Below are positions 9,122 to 18,241 of a stretch of 64,000 nt of DNA, piece by piece. The DNA comes from Comamonas resistens (GTDB taxonomy: Bacteria > Pseudomonadota > Gammaproteobacteria > Burkholderiales > Burkholderiaceae_C), in contig NZ_CP125947.1 of the NCBI RefSeq assembly GCF_030064165.1, positions 2,232,001 through 2,296,000 of the forward strand, given 5' to 3'. The notes beneath the pieces are model-generated. The model saw only the letters and a program-made list of their open reading frames with translations, was not told the DNA's origin and did not search any database. The translations under genes and the position numbers were made by a program. The stretch's first letter is position 1. Each line of letters begins with the position of its first letter.

Positions 9122-9154
9122 GTCGCGCATCTAAGCCGCGCGTCTTGCGATCCT

Positions 9155-9478
9155 TCAGCGATCCATTTGCTCGCGTGTCATAGGCGGCTGCTGCGCGTGC
9201 TTGCGGCTGGCTCCCGCGCGGCCGGCCTTGCTCCATTCATAGGCCTGACCGTCGGGGGTCTGGCCGTCTTCCACGGCCGCCACGCCCACGGGGCCGACCA
9301 TATCGCGCAGCTCGGACGAAATCGTCACATGTGCATTGCGCAGATCGCCGCGCAGCAACTGGCATTGCTTGAGGGCCTCGCTCATCTGCGTGTCGCTGAA
9401 AGGCAGACATTGCGGCAGCCACTGGGGCTGCTCGCCCTCGGGCTGTTGGTTGCGAAGGTAATAGACAACGATGCTCAT
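9155..9478 (-). CDS. Conserved hypothetical protein, 107 aa
   Basis: I do not recognise a domain. The protein starts MSIVVYYLRNQ, has two cysteines near residues 24 and 39, and ends in a charged tail with many Gln and Arg. It reads as a soluble cytoplasmic protein. It lies 30 bp downstream of nrdJ on the same strand, so it may be co-transcribed with it. Convergent with the ClC gene. Confidence 0.6.
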   Translation of the reverse strand: MSIVVYYLRNQQPEGEQPQWLPQCLPFSDTQMSEALKQCQLLRGDLRNAHVTISSELRDMVGPVGVAAVEDGQTPDGQAYEWSKAGRAGASRKHAQQPPMTREQMDR

Positions 9479-9508
9479 GTGCGCAAGGGTAACGCCAAAT
9501 TTCGGCGC

Positions 9509-11881
9509 TTACCCGCAGGAACCCACATAGCCGCAGGCGGTGCAGAAATTGCATCCGTCCTTGCGGATCATGGCGTGTGCGCCGCAGTCGGGACACTTTT
9601 GACCACGGACCTGGCCACTGATGGCGGACTGGCTTTTGGGCGCTGACGCCGGCGAGGCGCTGGTGCTGGGCGTGGGCTGCGGCAGGCCCCGGTTGGCAAT
9701 GATGCTCTGGATGGCATAGGCCAGCAGCGCGACCTCACTGTCATGCCACAGGGGGATGCGGGCTCCGTCATCACGCGTCTTGTAGCCATAGCGCACGGGG
9801 CCGCGGTCCCAGGCGACCTTGCGCAGGTCGGCCAGTGCCTTGTCCAGAAAGCCGCCGCGCGCGGCCAGGCTCAGGCTGCGCATGGTGGCCGTGATCCACT
9901 GCTGGCTCTCTCCCGTCTGGCCCACGGGCATGAAAAACTCTATGGGACGCTCCACACCATCGACCACCATGAAGCTGACCACCAGATACAGTCGCCTCAC
10001 ACCGTCATGGGTGAAATATTCGATCTTGTCGACCACGGCGTTGAGCGGCCCCTCGGGCCGGCGTTCGATCACGGTGTCCATCCCCGATCCCGCTGTATTG
10101 CCAGCTGGCGCTACGGGTGGCTCCACGGCCAGCACCGCGCCCAGCGTGTCGTTGGGGCGGTAGGTGGCGCAGCCCTTGAGTCCAGCTTCCCAGCATTCCA
10201 TGTAAAGGTTCTTGAAGTCCTCGAATGGATAGTCGGCCGGGATGTTGACGGTCTTGGAGATCGATGTGTCGATATACGGCTGCACGCAGCGCATCATGGC
10301 CACATGCTCGCTGGCACTCATATCGAGCGCGCTGACGAAATAGTCAGGCAGCGGCGCTGCTTCGCCATGCAAGGATCGGTAAAGCCGGTAGGCATGGTCT
10401 TCGACGGTATAGAACTGTTCGCCGCCGTTGGCCGTGCGTTTTTTGCGCGTATAGGTCCACGAAAAAGGTGGCTCGATACCGTTGGATGCGTTGTCGGCAA
10501 AGGCCAGGGACACCGTGCCCGTGGGTGCGATGGACAGCAGATGGCTGTTGCGCAGGCCGTGCTTTTTGATGGCTGCGCGCAAATCCTTGGGCAGGCGTTT
10601 GGCAAAGCCGCTTTGCAGATATTGCTTGGCCTTGAAGAGAGGGAAGGCTCCTTTTTCCTGCGCCAGCGCAACCGATGCGCCGTAGGCCGCATCGCGCATG
10701 GTGCGGGCTATGGCTTCGGCTTGTCCCAGGCCCTCATCGCTGGCGTAGCGCAGACCCAGCAGGATCAAGGCATCGCCCAGGCCCGTGAAGCCCACGCCGA
10801 TACGGCGCTTTTGCCGCGCTTCATGCTGCTGCTCGGGCAGCGGCCAGACGGTGGCGTCCAGCACATTGTCCAGTAGCCTCACCTGGATGGCGACGGCGGC
10901 GCTGAAGGCTTCCAGGTCGAAGCTCGCTTGCGGCGTGAAGGGTTCACGCACAAAGCGGGTGAGGATGATGGGGCCCAGATCGCAGCAGCCATACGGCGGC
11001 AGCGGCTGCTCGCCGCAGGGGTTGGTGGCGGCAATCTGCTCGGCATACCAGAGGTTGTTGTCGGCGTTGATATTGTCCAGAAACAGAATGCCGGGCTCTG
11101 CGAAGTCATAGGCCGACTGCATGATGGTGTTCCACAGCGTGCGTGCCGTTGTGCTTCGGTAGACCCAGAGCCCGTCGTCACGGCGATGGGCGCCGGCCTC
11201 AATCTGCGCATCGCCGGGGCGGGCGATATGCACCAGATCCCAGCCGGCATCGTCCTTGACGGCCTGCATGAAGGCGCTGCTGACGCCCACCGAGACATTG
11301 AAATTGTTCCAGCGGCCCTTTTGCCGCTTGGCCGTGATGAACTCCAGCACATCGGGGTGGTCTATGCGCAGCACGCCCATCTGGGCGCCGCGCCGCGCGC
11401 CGGCCGACTCCACCGTGGTGCACGATGCATCGAACACATCGATGAAAGAGCAGGGGCCCGAAGCATGCGAGAGCGTGCCCCGCACTAGCGCGCCACGTGG
11501 GCGCAGGTTGGAGAAGTCATAGCCCACGCCGCCGCCGCGGCGCATGGTTTCGGCCGCCTGCGACAGCGCGGTGTAGATGCCGGGGTTGCCCTGGGCGTCA
11601 AAGCCGTTGGTGGCGTCGGCCACGGGCTGGACAAAACAGTTGATCAGCGTGGCCTTGGTATCCAGTCCAGCGGCCGCCATGATGCGGCCCGCGCCAATGG
11701 CACCGCGCTGCAGATTGGCCAGAAACTGCTGCTCCCAGTGCTTTTGCAGCTCGGGTTTTTCTACTGCTGCCAGAGCCCGCGCCACGCGGGCAAACAGCTC
11801 TTGCTCCGACTGCTCGCCAGCGGCCAGATATTTTTCGGCCAGCACATCCAGGCTGATGGCCTGGGCAGGGAGTGTGTTCAT
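9509..11881 (-). CDS. nrdJ: Adenosylcobalamin-dependent ribonucleoside-diphosphate reductase (class II)
   Basis: Makes deoxyribonucleotides using vitamin B12, independent of oxygen. The 790-residue protein has the first active-site Cys region (LINCFVQPV), the RNR finger-loop region with NPCGEQPLPPYG, and a C-terminal zinc-ribbon-like tail with CPDC and CNFCTAC motifs. The tail probably carries the redox cysteines. The ATG at 11881 is preferred because GAGG sits 6 bases upstream of it; an in-frame GTG at 11893 is less likely. I see no cobalamin-riboswitch B12 box in the 164 bp upstream. Confidence 0.93.
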   Translation of the reverse strand: MNTLPAQAISLDVLAEKYLAAGEQSEQELFARVARALAAVEKPELQKHWEQQFLANLQRGAIGAGRIMAAAGLDTKATLINCFVQPVADATNGFDAQGNPGIYTALSQAAETMRRGGGVGYDFSNLRPRGALVRGTLSHASGPCSFIDVFDASCTTVESAGARRGAQMGVLRIDHPDVLEFITAKRQKGRWNNFNVSVGVSSAFMQAVKDDAGWDLVHIARPGDAQIEAGAHRRDDGLWVYRSTTARTLWNTIMQSAYDFAEPGILFLDNINADNNLWYAEQIAATNPCGEQPLPPYGCCDLGPIILTRFVREPFTPQASFDLEAFSAAVAIQVRLLDNVLDATVWPLPEQQHEARQKRRIGVGFTGLGDALILLGLRYASDEGLGQAEAIARTMRDAAYGASVALAQEKGAFPLFKAKQYLQSGFAKRLPKDLRAAIKKHGLRNSHLLSIAPTGTVSLAFADNASNGIEPPFSWTYTRKKRTANGGEQFYTVEDHAYRLYRSLHGEAAPLPDYFVSALDMSASEHVAMMRCVQPYIDTSISKTVNIPADYPFEDFKNLYMECWEAGLKGCATYRPNDTLGAVLAVEPPVAPAGNTAGSGMDTVIERRPEGPLNAVVDKIEYFTHDGVRRLYLVVSFMVVDGVERPIEFFMPVGQTGESQQWITATMRSLSLAARGGFLDKALADLRKVAWDRGPVRYGYKTRDDGARIPLWHDSEVALLAYAIQSIIANRGLPQPTPSTSASPASAPKSQSAISGQVRGQKCPDCGAHAMIRKDGCNFCTACGYVGSCG

Positions 11882-12045
11882 GGCATGCCTCACGCAAATT
11901 TCATACTGGCTTTGTAGCGCAGACAGCTGGAATGTGCTGTGACGTAGCGCAACATCGACGCCGGAGCAGCTGCAGTAACCCCAGGCGCCTCATGTCGATT
12001 AGAGTGTGCTGACCACCTGTTCCATGCTTTGAAAGGCTCTGCGTC

Positions 12046-12699
12046 ATGACAGTCAAAGTCTTGTGCTTCGGCATCTCGCTCGACGGTTACTCCGCCGGGC
12101 CGCGCCAGGATCTGGAGAACCCGCTGGGCGTCGGCGGCGCTGCACTCATGGAATGGTTCTTCCCCACCCAGGTCTTTCAGCGGATGCATGGGGGCGGCCA
12201 TGGCGGTGAAACCGGCATGGACAACCGGATGGCCGAGCGCTCCTTCGACAACATCGGCGCCTGGATTCTGGGGCGCAATATGTTCGGCCCGGTGCGCGGC
12301 CCCTGGCCCGACGAAAACTGGAAGGGCTGGTGGGGCGATGAGCCTCCCTATCACGTTCCGACATTCGTGCTGACCCACCATGCCAGACCCATGCTGCGCA
12401 TGCAGGGGGGCACGGACTTCCACTTCGTCACCGAGGGTGCGATGTCTGCGCTGGCGCAGGCCAGGGCTGCTGCGGGCGGGCGTGATATCCGCATCGGCGG
12501 CGGCACCGCCACGGTGCGCCAGTTTCTGCAGGCCGGGCTGGTCGATGAGCTGCATCTTGCCGTGCGCCCGGTATTGCTGGGCGAGGGCGAAAATCTCTGG
12601 CAAGGCCTCGATATGCGTGCCCTGGGCTATGAGGTGGCCGAGGTCATACAGGGCGAGCGTGCCACGCATGTCATGGTGCGCAAATCGAAACAGGGCTGA
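12046..12699 (+). CDS. Dihydrofolate reductase / RibD C-terminal-like protein
   Basis: A 217-residue protein of the DHFR/RibD-C fold. It starts with a beta strand (KVLCFGISLDGYSAGP), which is the typical first strand plus loop. Mid-protein AWILGRNMF and late IRIGGGTATVRQFLQAGLVDELHLAVRPVLLGEG form the NADPH-binding glycine motif and the C-terminal strands of this family. These proteins are common single-domain relatives of the riboflavin-pathway reductase, and most have no known substrate. Convergent with argA. Confidence 0.85.
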   Translation: MTVKVLCFGISLDGYSAGPRQDLENPLGVGGAALMEWFFPTQVFQRMHGGGHGGETGMDNRMAERSFDNIGAWILGRNMFGPVRGPWPDENWKGWWGDEPPYHVPTFVLTHHARPMLRMQGGTDFHFVTEGAMSALAQARAAAGGRDIRIGGGTATVRQFLQAGLVDELHLAVRPVLLGEGENLWQGLDMRALGYEVAEVIQGERATHVMVRKSKQG

Positions 12700-12712
12700 C
12701 TCTCAAAAAAAT

Positions 12713-12752
12713 AGCTGCAAGCGCTTGACGGGCAAGCGCTGCAGCTGTTTTT
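12713..12752. terminator. Terminator hairpin between the DHFR-like gene and argA, with a repeat motif
   Basis: A long stem (AGCTGCAAGCGCTTG against CAAGCGCTGCAGCT, one bulged base) has a 5-base loop and is followed by TTTTTT. An A-run on the other side (12705-12711) lets it serve both convergent genes. The arm resembles the sequence at 57985-58001. Confidence 0.75.
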
Positions 12753-12764
12753 CGTGAAAGAAAA

Positions 12765-14111
12765 TTACAGCTTCTTGACCAGCACCTGGCTCTTGCGGCT
12801 CCAGTTGTACTTGGCCTTGCGCGCTTCAGGCAGCCATTCGGGGTCCACGGGCTGAAAGCCGCGCTTGATGAACCAGTGCATGGTGCGCGTGGTCAGCACG
12901 AACATGCTCTCGCAACCCAGGGCGCGCGCGCGCTGCTCTATGCGCTTGAGCAGTTTTTCGCCGTCGCCCGTGCCCTGGCTTTTGGGCGAGACGGTCACGG
13001 CCGCCATTTCGGCGGTCTTGGCTTCAAGATAGGGGTGCAGGGCCGCGCAGCCGAAGATCACGCCGTCGTGCTCGATCACCGTATAGCTAGCGATGTCGCG
13101 CTCGATCTCGGTGCGGTCGCGCTTGACCAGCGTGCCGTCACGCTCGAAGGGTTCGATCAGCTGGATGATGCCGCCCACGTCGTCAATCGTGGCCTCGCGC
13201 AGCTCCTCGAGCTTTTCATCGATGATCATGGTGCCTATGCCGTCGTGCACATAGATTTCCAGCAGCAGTGCGCCGTCGGTGGAAAACGGCAGGATATGGC
13301 TGCGCTCCACGCCGTGCTCGCAGGCGCGCACGCAGTGCTGCAGGTAAAAGCCCACATCGGTAGGCTGCTGCGCCGGGGGGAGCTGGGTCAGCAGGCGGCG
13401 GGCCGCATCCAGCGGCAGCTCGGTGTCGATGGGGTTGTTTTCGTCGGGTGCGCCCGTGGGGTCCATGCGGATGCCAGGCACCTCGGTCAGGAACAGCAGC
13501 TTGTCGGCCTTGAGCTCGATGGCCACGCGGGTCGCCACTTCTTCCATGCTGAGATTGAAGGCTTCGCCCGTGGGCGAGAAACCGAAGGGCGAGACCAGCA
13601 CCATGGCTTCGGAGTCCAGTGCGCTGCGAATGCCTTCCACGTCCACCTTGCGCACCAGACCCGAGTGCATGAAGTCCACGCCGTCGACAATGCCCACGGG
13701 GCGGGCCGTGAGGAAGTTGCCCGAGATCACGCGCACGCGCGCACCGGCCATGGGTGTGTTGGGCAGGCCCTGGCTGAAGGCGGCTTCGATCTCGTAACGC
13801 AGCTGGCCGGCCGCTTCCTGGGCGCAGTCCAGGGCGATGGAGTCGGTCACGCGCATGCCGTTGTAGTAGCGCGGCTCCTGGCCCTTGAGGCGCAATTGCT
13901 CGTTGACCTGGGGGCGGAAACCGTGCACCAGCACGATCTTCACGCCCATGGCCTGGATCATGGCCAGATCCTGCACGATGGAGCCGAGCTTGCCGGCATC
14001 GATGGCTTCACCGGTCAGGCCCACCACAAAGGTCTGGTGTCGGAACTTGTGGATATAGGGGGCCACGGACCGGAACCAGGGGACAAAGGTGAAGTTGAAA
14101 ACGGTGGACAT
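12765..14111 (-). CDS. argA: Amino-acid N-acetyltransferase (N-acetylglutamate synthase)
   Basis: First step of arginine synthesis: acetyl-CoA plus glutamate gives N-acetylglutamate. The 448-residue protein has an N-terminal amino-acid-kinase-like domain (VKIVLVHGFRPQVN, LFLTEVPGIR) that usually binds arginine for feedback inhibition. It also has a C-terminal GNAT acetyltransferase domain (AAVTVSPKSQGTGDGEKLL is the acetyl-CoA loop). The ATG at 14111 (MSTVFNFTFVPWFR) matches the family; the frame open to 14159 is upstream sequence. Length fits two-domain ArgA. Confidence 0.95.
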   Translation of the reverse strand: MSTVFNFTFVPWFRSVAPYIHKFRHQTFVVGLTGEAIDAGKLGSIVQDLAMIQAMGVKIVLVHGFRPQVNEQLRLKGQEPRYYNGMRVTDSIALDCAQEAAGQLRYEIEAAFSQGLPNTPMAGARVRVISGNFLTARPVGIVDGVDFMHSGLVRKVDVEGIRSALDSEAMVLVSPFGFSPTGEAFNLSMEEVATRVAIELKADKLLFLTEVPGIRMDPTGAPDENNPIDTELPLDAARRLLTQLPPAQQPTDVGFYLQHCVRACEHGVERSHILPFSTDGALLLEIYVHDGIGTMIIDEKLEELREATIDDVGGIIQLIEPFERDGTLVKRDRTEIERDIASYTVIEHDGVIFGCAALHPYLEAKTAEMAAVTVSPKSQGTGDGEKLLKRIEQRARALGCESMFVLTTRTMHWFIKRGFQPVDPEWLPEARKAKYNWSRKSQVLVKKL

Positions 14112-14589
14112 GACGGTGCGCGGAGACCTCGAAAAGCGGTAAAAAAGCCCGCGCTCCAATTTTCGTGGTCACGCAGGCCTGCGGCGCAAAGTGTAGCGGC
14201 TACTTGCGTCTCTCGCCCGCTTGCAGCAAGGATTTGTGTGCGCAGATCGCGCAGTCTGTGGTGTCGGAGATGCAGTGCTTTGAAAAAAATAGCGCATTGC
14301 GCTCACTGCAGGCTTGTTTGAAGCGTAAACAATCTTCAAAGCTATACATATAGAGCGCAGTCAGCTTTAATATTGATAGCATCAATGGCAAATCAGCAAC
14401 TGTAGCTGGCTTGAGGCCGCTGGTCGGTGACCATGCCCGTGGATAATGATTTTTCATCAAATAGTGCGGTCCATACAGCGCAGCTTGTTGCAGGTGATAT
14501 GCCTGCACGGCTGAAATGCATGGCCTGCCGGGCCCGGCCATTTCTGATTTTTTCTATTCAAGCGAATCTGTGGCTTGCATAAGTCTTAT
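14112..14589. other. Intergenic region between argA and the exporter operon
   Basis: About 480 bp with divergent genes on both sides. It is more AT-rich than its neighbours around 14290-14400. I see no convincing gene, tRNA or terminator. Promoters for both flanking genes should lie here, but I cannot place them reliably. Confidence 0.5.
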
Positions 14590-16020
14590 ATGAAATTCAG
14601 CTGCTTCCCCTTGACCATGAGCCTGCTGATGGCGACGGCGGCGTTATCCGCCCAGGCCCAGGCGCAGACCACTGCGGCAGGCAGTTCAATGAGCTTCGAG
14701 CAGGCCCGCGCGGCGCTGCTCGAACGCTCCGAGCAGATGGCCGCCTCGGCCAAGGCCGTGGACAGCGCCCGCCTGCGCCGCGAGGGCATGCAGGGGCTGG
14801 GCGGCCCGTCGGTGGCCATCACCGGCATGGGCTACCGTTATTCGGCCAATGTCGACCTGGACCTCGACCCGGCGCGCCGCGCCCTGGGCAATGGCATCTC
14901 GCACCTGCCGCCGCAGCTGGGCGGCGCCGTGGGGCAACTGCCCAGCCTGCCGGCCAATTACGACCTGCAGCGCAAGAGCAATGTGGCCTCGGCCAGCCTC
15001 TCGGCCGTGTGGCCCATCTATATGGGCGGCCTGGGCGATGCGGTGCGCGGCGAACTTGACGCCATGACCGATGAAGCGCTGGCCGATGCCGCCACCAGCG
15101 CCGATCAGCTCAACACCTTGCTGGTGCAGCGCTATTTCACCACCCAGCTGGCCGAGCGTGCCGCGGCCTTGCGCCGCCGGGCGCTGGAGGGCGTGCGCGC
15201 CCATGACGACGCGGCCCAGCGCATGCTCAAGGCCGGCGTGATCGCCCAGGTCGAGCGGCTGCAGGCCAGCGCGGCCCTGGCCGATGCCCAGCAGCAGGCG
15301 CGCAAGGCCGACGACGATGCGCGCCTGGCACGCAGCGCCTTGCTGCGTACGGTACATGCAGCCGGCGGCGTGCGCCCCAGTTCCCCCTTGTTCGTCAGCA
15401 GCGAGGCCTTGCCGCCGCTGCAGCAATTCCTGGACGCGGCCCAGAGCCGCCATCCGGGCCTGAGCAAGGTGGCGGCCAAGCGCCGCCAGGCCGAGTCGCT
15501 GCACGATGCCACCGAGGCGTTGCGCAAGCCCCAGGTGCTGGCTTTTGGCATGCGTGAGGTCAATACCTCGGGCAAGCCCAACTGGGTGGCCGGCGTGGCC
15601 GTGCGCTGGACGCTGTGGGACAGCATAGACCGCGACAAGCTTGCGGCCGCCGGCCAGCGCAAGGTGGAGCAGGCCGAACTCACCGACGCCCAGGTGCGCT
15701 CCGACATCGCGCTGCTGGTGGAGAAAAACTGGCTTGCCGTGGAGCAGTCCCGCACCCGGTATCTGTCCGGCCAGGCCCAGGAGGATCTGGCGCGCGAGCT
15801 GCTGCGGCTGCGCGCGGCCGGCCTCAAGGAGGGCACCAGCACGGCGCTGGAGCTGATCGACGCCCAGCTCAACCTGGCCAAGGTGCAGACCGAACGCGCC
15901 GTGGCCGCCAACCAGTATGTGCAGGCGCTGGCCGCCTTGCTTGAAAGCACGGGACAGACCGACGATTTCACCCGCTACATGGCCCGTGCCGATATCCAGA
16001 TCAAAGCAGACGCTCCATGA
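14590..16020 (+). CDS. TolC-family outer membrane efflux protein
   Basis: A 476-residue outer-membrane channel component. It begins with a signal peptide (MKFSCFPLTMSLLM...AQAQAQ). Two Ala/Gln/Leu-rich repeated helical halves follow, as in the OEP (TolC) fold, with long coiled-coil segments near residues 150-240 and 320-450. The ATG at 14590 was chosen over an in-frame TTG at 14575 because the signal peptide starts there. It overlaps the next gene by four bases (ATGA), so translation is probably coupled with the HlyD and permease genes. Confidence 0.88.
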   Translation: MKFSCFPLTMSLLMATAALSAQAQAQTTAAGSSMSFEQARAALLERSEQMAASAKAVDSARLRREGMQGLGGPSVAITGMGYRYSANVDLDLDPARRALGNGISHLPPQLGGAVGQLPSLPANYDLQRKSNVASASLSAVWPIYMGGLGDAVRGELDAMTDEALADAATSADQLNTLLVQRYFTTQLAERAAALRRRALEGVRAHDDAAQRMLKAGVIAQVERLQASAALADAQQQARKADDDARLARSALLRTVHAAGGVRPSSPLFVSSEALPPLQQFLDAAQSRHPGLSKVAAKRRQAESLHDATEALRKPQVLAFGMREVNTSGKPNWVAGVAVRWTLWDSIDRDKLAAAGQRKVEQAELTDAQVRSDIALLVEKNWLAVEQSRTRYLSGQAQEDLARELLRLRAAGLKEGTSTALELIDAQLNLAKVQTERAVAANQYVQALAALLESTGQTDDFTRYMARADIQIKADAP

Positions 16021-17057
16021 ATACACCCGTACCGACCCCGCCACCCTCCAGCCCCAGCCCTGAAGTGCCGAAGCAGGCCAGGCGCCTGCCTGTGGCCGCG
16101 CTGATCGCCGCGGCCGCCGTGCTGATCTTCATCATCTGGGGCTTCTGGCGCGCCGCCCAGCCCGCGGCCCCGTATTTCCAGGGGCAGATGGAAGCGCGCG
16201 AGGCCGATATCGCGCCCAAGGTCACGGCCCGCATCTCCAAGGTGTATGTGAGCGAGGGTCAGATCATCCAGTCCGGCGACCTGCTGGTGGAAATGGACAG
16301 TCCCGAGGTGCAGGCCAAGCTGGCCCAGGCCCAGGCGGCCCGCGATGCGGCCCAGGCCGTGGCCGCCAAGGCCAGCAACGGAGCCCGGCCCGAGGAGGTG
16401 CAGATGGCCCGCCTGACCTGGCAGCGCGCCCAGGCGGCGGCCGAGCTGGCCAGAACCTCGTACGACCGCGTGCAGAGCCTGTTCAATCAAGGGCTGGTTT
16501 CGGCCCAGAAGCGCGACGAGGCCCAGACCAACTGGCGCGCCTCGGATGCCCAGGCACGGGCTGCCAAGGCACAGTACGACATGGCGGCCAGCGGTGCGCG
16601 CGCGGAGGACAGGACCGCCGCTGCCGCCCAGGCGCGCCAGGTCGAGGGCGTGGTGGCCGAGGTCAAGGCCGCAGAAGCCGAAACTCAGCTGCGCAGCCCC
16701 GTGGGCGGCGAGGTGGCGAATGTGCTGGCCAAGCAGGGCGAGCTGTCGCCCCAGGGCGTTTCGGTGGTCACCGTGGTGGACCTGAACGACCAATGGGTGG
16801 TGCTCAATGTGCGCGAGGACCAGCTGCAGCGCTTTGCGATGAAGAGCCGCTTCACGGGCCGGCTGCCGGCGCTGGACAACCGTGAGGCCGAGTTCGAGGT
16901 GTACTTCCTCGGCGTGCTGCCCGACTTCGCCACCTGGCGCACCACGCGCGGCAGCCAGGGCTTCGATGCGCGTACCTTCGAAGTGCGGGCGCGGCCAGCC
17001 AAGCCTATCGAGGGCGTGCGCCCCGGCATGAGCGTCATTGTCGAGGGTGGTGCGTGA
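16017..17057 (+). CDS. HlyD-family membrane fusion protein
   Basis: A 346-residue periplasmic adaptor linking an inner-membrane transporter to the TolC channel. It has a proline-rich cytoplasmic start, one membrane helix (about 25-45), a biotinyl-lipoyl-like half motif (GQMEAREADIAPKVTARI), an Ala/Gln-rich coiled-coil hairpin (about 100-215) and a second lipoyl half (LRSPVGGEV). It resembles the YhiI/YbhG adaptors of ABC-2-type exporters. It overlaps its neighbours by four bases on both sides. Confidence 0.9.
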   Translation: MNTPVPTPPPSSPSPEVPKQARRLPVAALIAAAAVLIFIIWGFWRAAQPAAPYFQGQMEAREADIAPKVTARISKVYVSEGQIIQSGDLLVEMDSPEVQAKLAQAQAARDAAQAVAAKASNGARPEEVQMARLTWQRAQAAAELARTSYDRVQSLFNQGLVSAQKRDEAQTNWRASDAQARAAKAQYDMAASGARAEDRTAAAAQARQVEGVVAEVKAAEAETQLRSPVGGEVANVLAKQGELSPQGVSVVTVVDLNDQWVVLNVREDQLQRFAMKSRFTGRLPALDNREAEFEVYFLGVLPDFATWRTTRGSQGFDARTFEVRARPAKPIEGVRPGMSVIVEGGA

Positions 17058-18238
17058 GTCCCTTTGCCGCCAGCCTGCGCCGCGAATGGGGGCGGCTGCG
17101 GGCCAGCCCCTGGGACTGGGCCATGGTCAGCTGGCTGCCCATGCTGGCCCTGGGCCTGATGTGCTGGATTTTTTCGGCCGGCCAGCCTTACCGGCTGCCT
17201 ATCGCCGTCTGGAACGAAGATCCTTCCTCGCTGTCTCGCCAGCTGGTGCGCATGCTGGCAGCCACACCGGGGCTGGAAGTGCGCCAGATCGTGCTCAACC
17301 GTGGCGAGGCCGCCGATGCGCTGCAGCGCATGGACGTCTATGGCGTGGTGCATATTCCGCCAGACCTGGCGCGTGACGTGAAGCATGGTGCGGGCGGCGC
17401 CATCACGCTGCTGCACAACGCACAACTGGCCACCGCATCGAGCCTGCTGCAGCGCGATGTGCGCCAGGTGGTGGGCACGCTGTCGGCCGGTGTTGAAATG
17501 CAGGTTGCGGCCAAGCGCGGCTCGCCCCACCAGGCGCTGCGCGTGCAAATGGAGCCCATCAAGACCCAGCTGGTGGCGCTGTTCAATGTCTCCACCAATT
17601 ACGAGCAGTTCCTGGCCGCCACGCTGGTGCCCGCGCTAATCCATATCCTGGCCATGACGGCCGGTGCCTGGTCCGTGGGCCGCGAGCTGCGCGAGCACAC
17701 CTTGGGTGAGTGGCTGAGCCCGGATGGACAGTCCGCGAGTCTGGCCAGAGTGGCGGCGGCCCTGTTGGGCAAGCTGCTGCTGCCGGCCGTGCTGCTCTGG
17801 GGCAGCGGCATGGCGGCTTTGCTGTATTTGGCGCAACTGCGTGGCTGGAGCGTGGCCGGCAGCATGGCATGGATTGGCGTGGGGCTGGCGGCCCTGGTGG
17901 TGCTGAGCCTGGCGGCGGGGGCCGCGCTGGCGGGCGTCACGCTTTCGCTGCGCACGGCGCTATCGGGCACGGGCCTGCTGTCGGCCCCGGCCTTCGCATT
18001 CAGCGGCGTGGGCTTTCCGCTGCTGGCCATGACGGGCAGCGCGCGCGGCTGGGCCCTGGCCATGCCGTACACCCATTACGCAAGGCTGCAGATCGAGCAG
18101 TGGCAGATGGGCGCACCCGTGGCTCAGACCCTGCCCGTGGTCGGCGGCCTACTGCTGGCCACTTTGGTGCTGCTGGCGCTGGCCGCTGCGGGACTGCTGC
18201 GCGGTCTGCAACGGCCCGACAAATGGGGAGGGCGCTGA
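17054..18238 (+). CDS. ABC-2-type transporter permease (first of two)
   Basis: A 394-residue membrane protein with the ABC-2 permease layout: one N-terminal helix (about 25-43), a large periplasmic domain (about 45-190), then five to six helices. It starts with GTG at 17054, overlapping the hlyD stop. The loop region (LPIAVWNEDPSSLSRQLVR) is characteristic of the YbhS/YhhJ family. It probably dimerises with the next product. No ATPase gene is adjacent, which is unusual for this class. Confidence 0.85.
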   Translation: MSPFAASLRREWGRLRASPWDWAMVSWLPMLALGLMCWIFSAGQPYRLPIAVWNEDPSSLSRQLVRMLAATPGLEVRQIVLNRGEAADALQRMDVYGVVHIPPDLARDVKHGAGGAITLLHNAQLATASSLLQRDVRQVVGTLSAGVEMQVAAKRGSPHQALRVQMEPIKTQLVALFNVSTNYEQFLAATLVPALIHILAMTAGAWSVGRELREHTLGEWLSPDGQSASLARVAAALLGKLLLPAVLLWGSGMAALLYLAQLRGWSVAGSMAWIGVGLAALVVLSLAAGAALAGVTLSLRTALSGTGLLSAPAFAFSGVGFPLLAMTGSARGWALAMPYTHYARLQIEQWQMGAPVAQTLPVVGGLLLATLVLLALAAAGLLRGLQRPDKWGGR

Positions 18239-18241
18239 GCC

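Noticed and set aside
11894..12045. Cobalamin riboswitch before nrdJ
   Set aside because: A B12-dependent enzyme invites one, but no B12-box or conserved stem was recognised in the 164 bp upstream.
14575..14589. Upstream TTG start for the TolC-like gene
   Set aside because: The signal peptide starts cleanly at ATG 14590.
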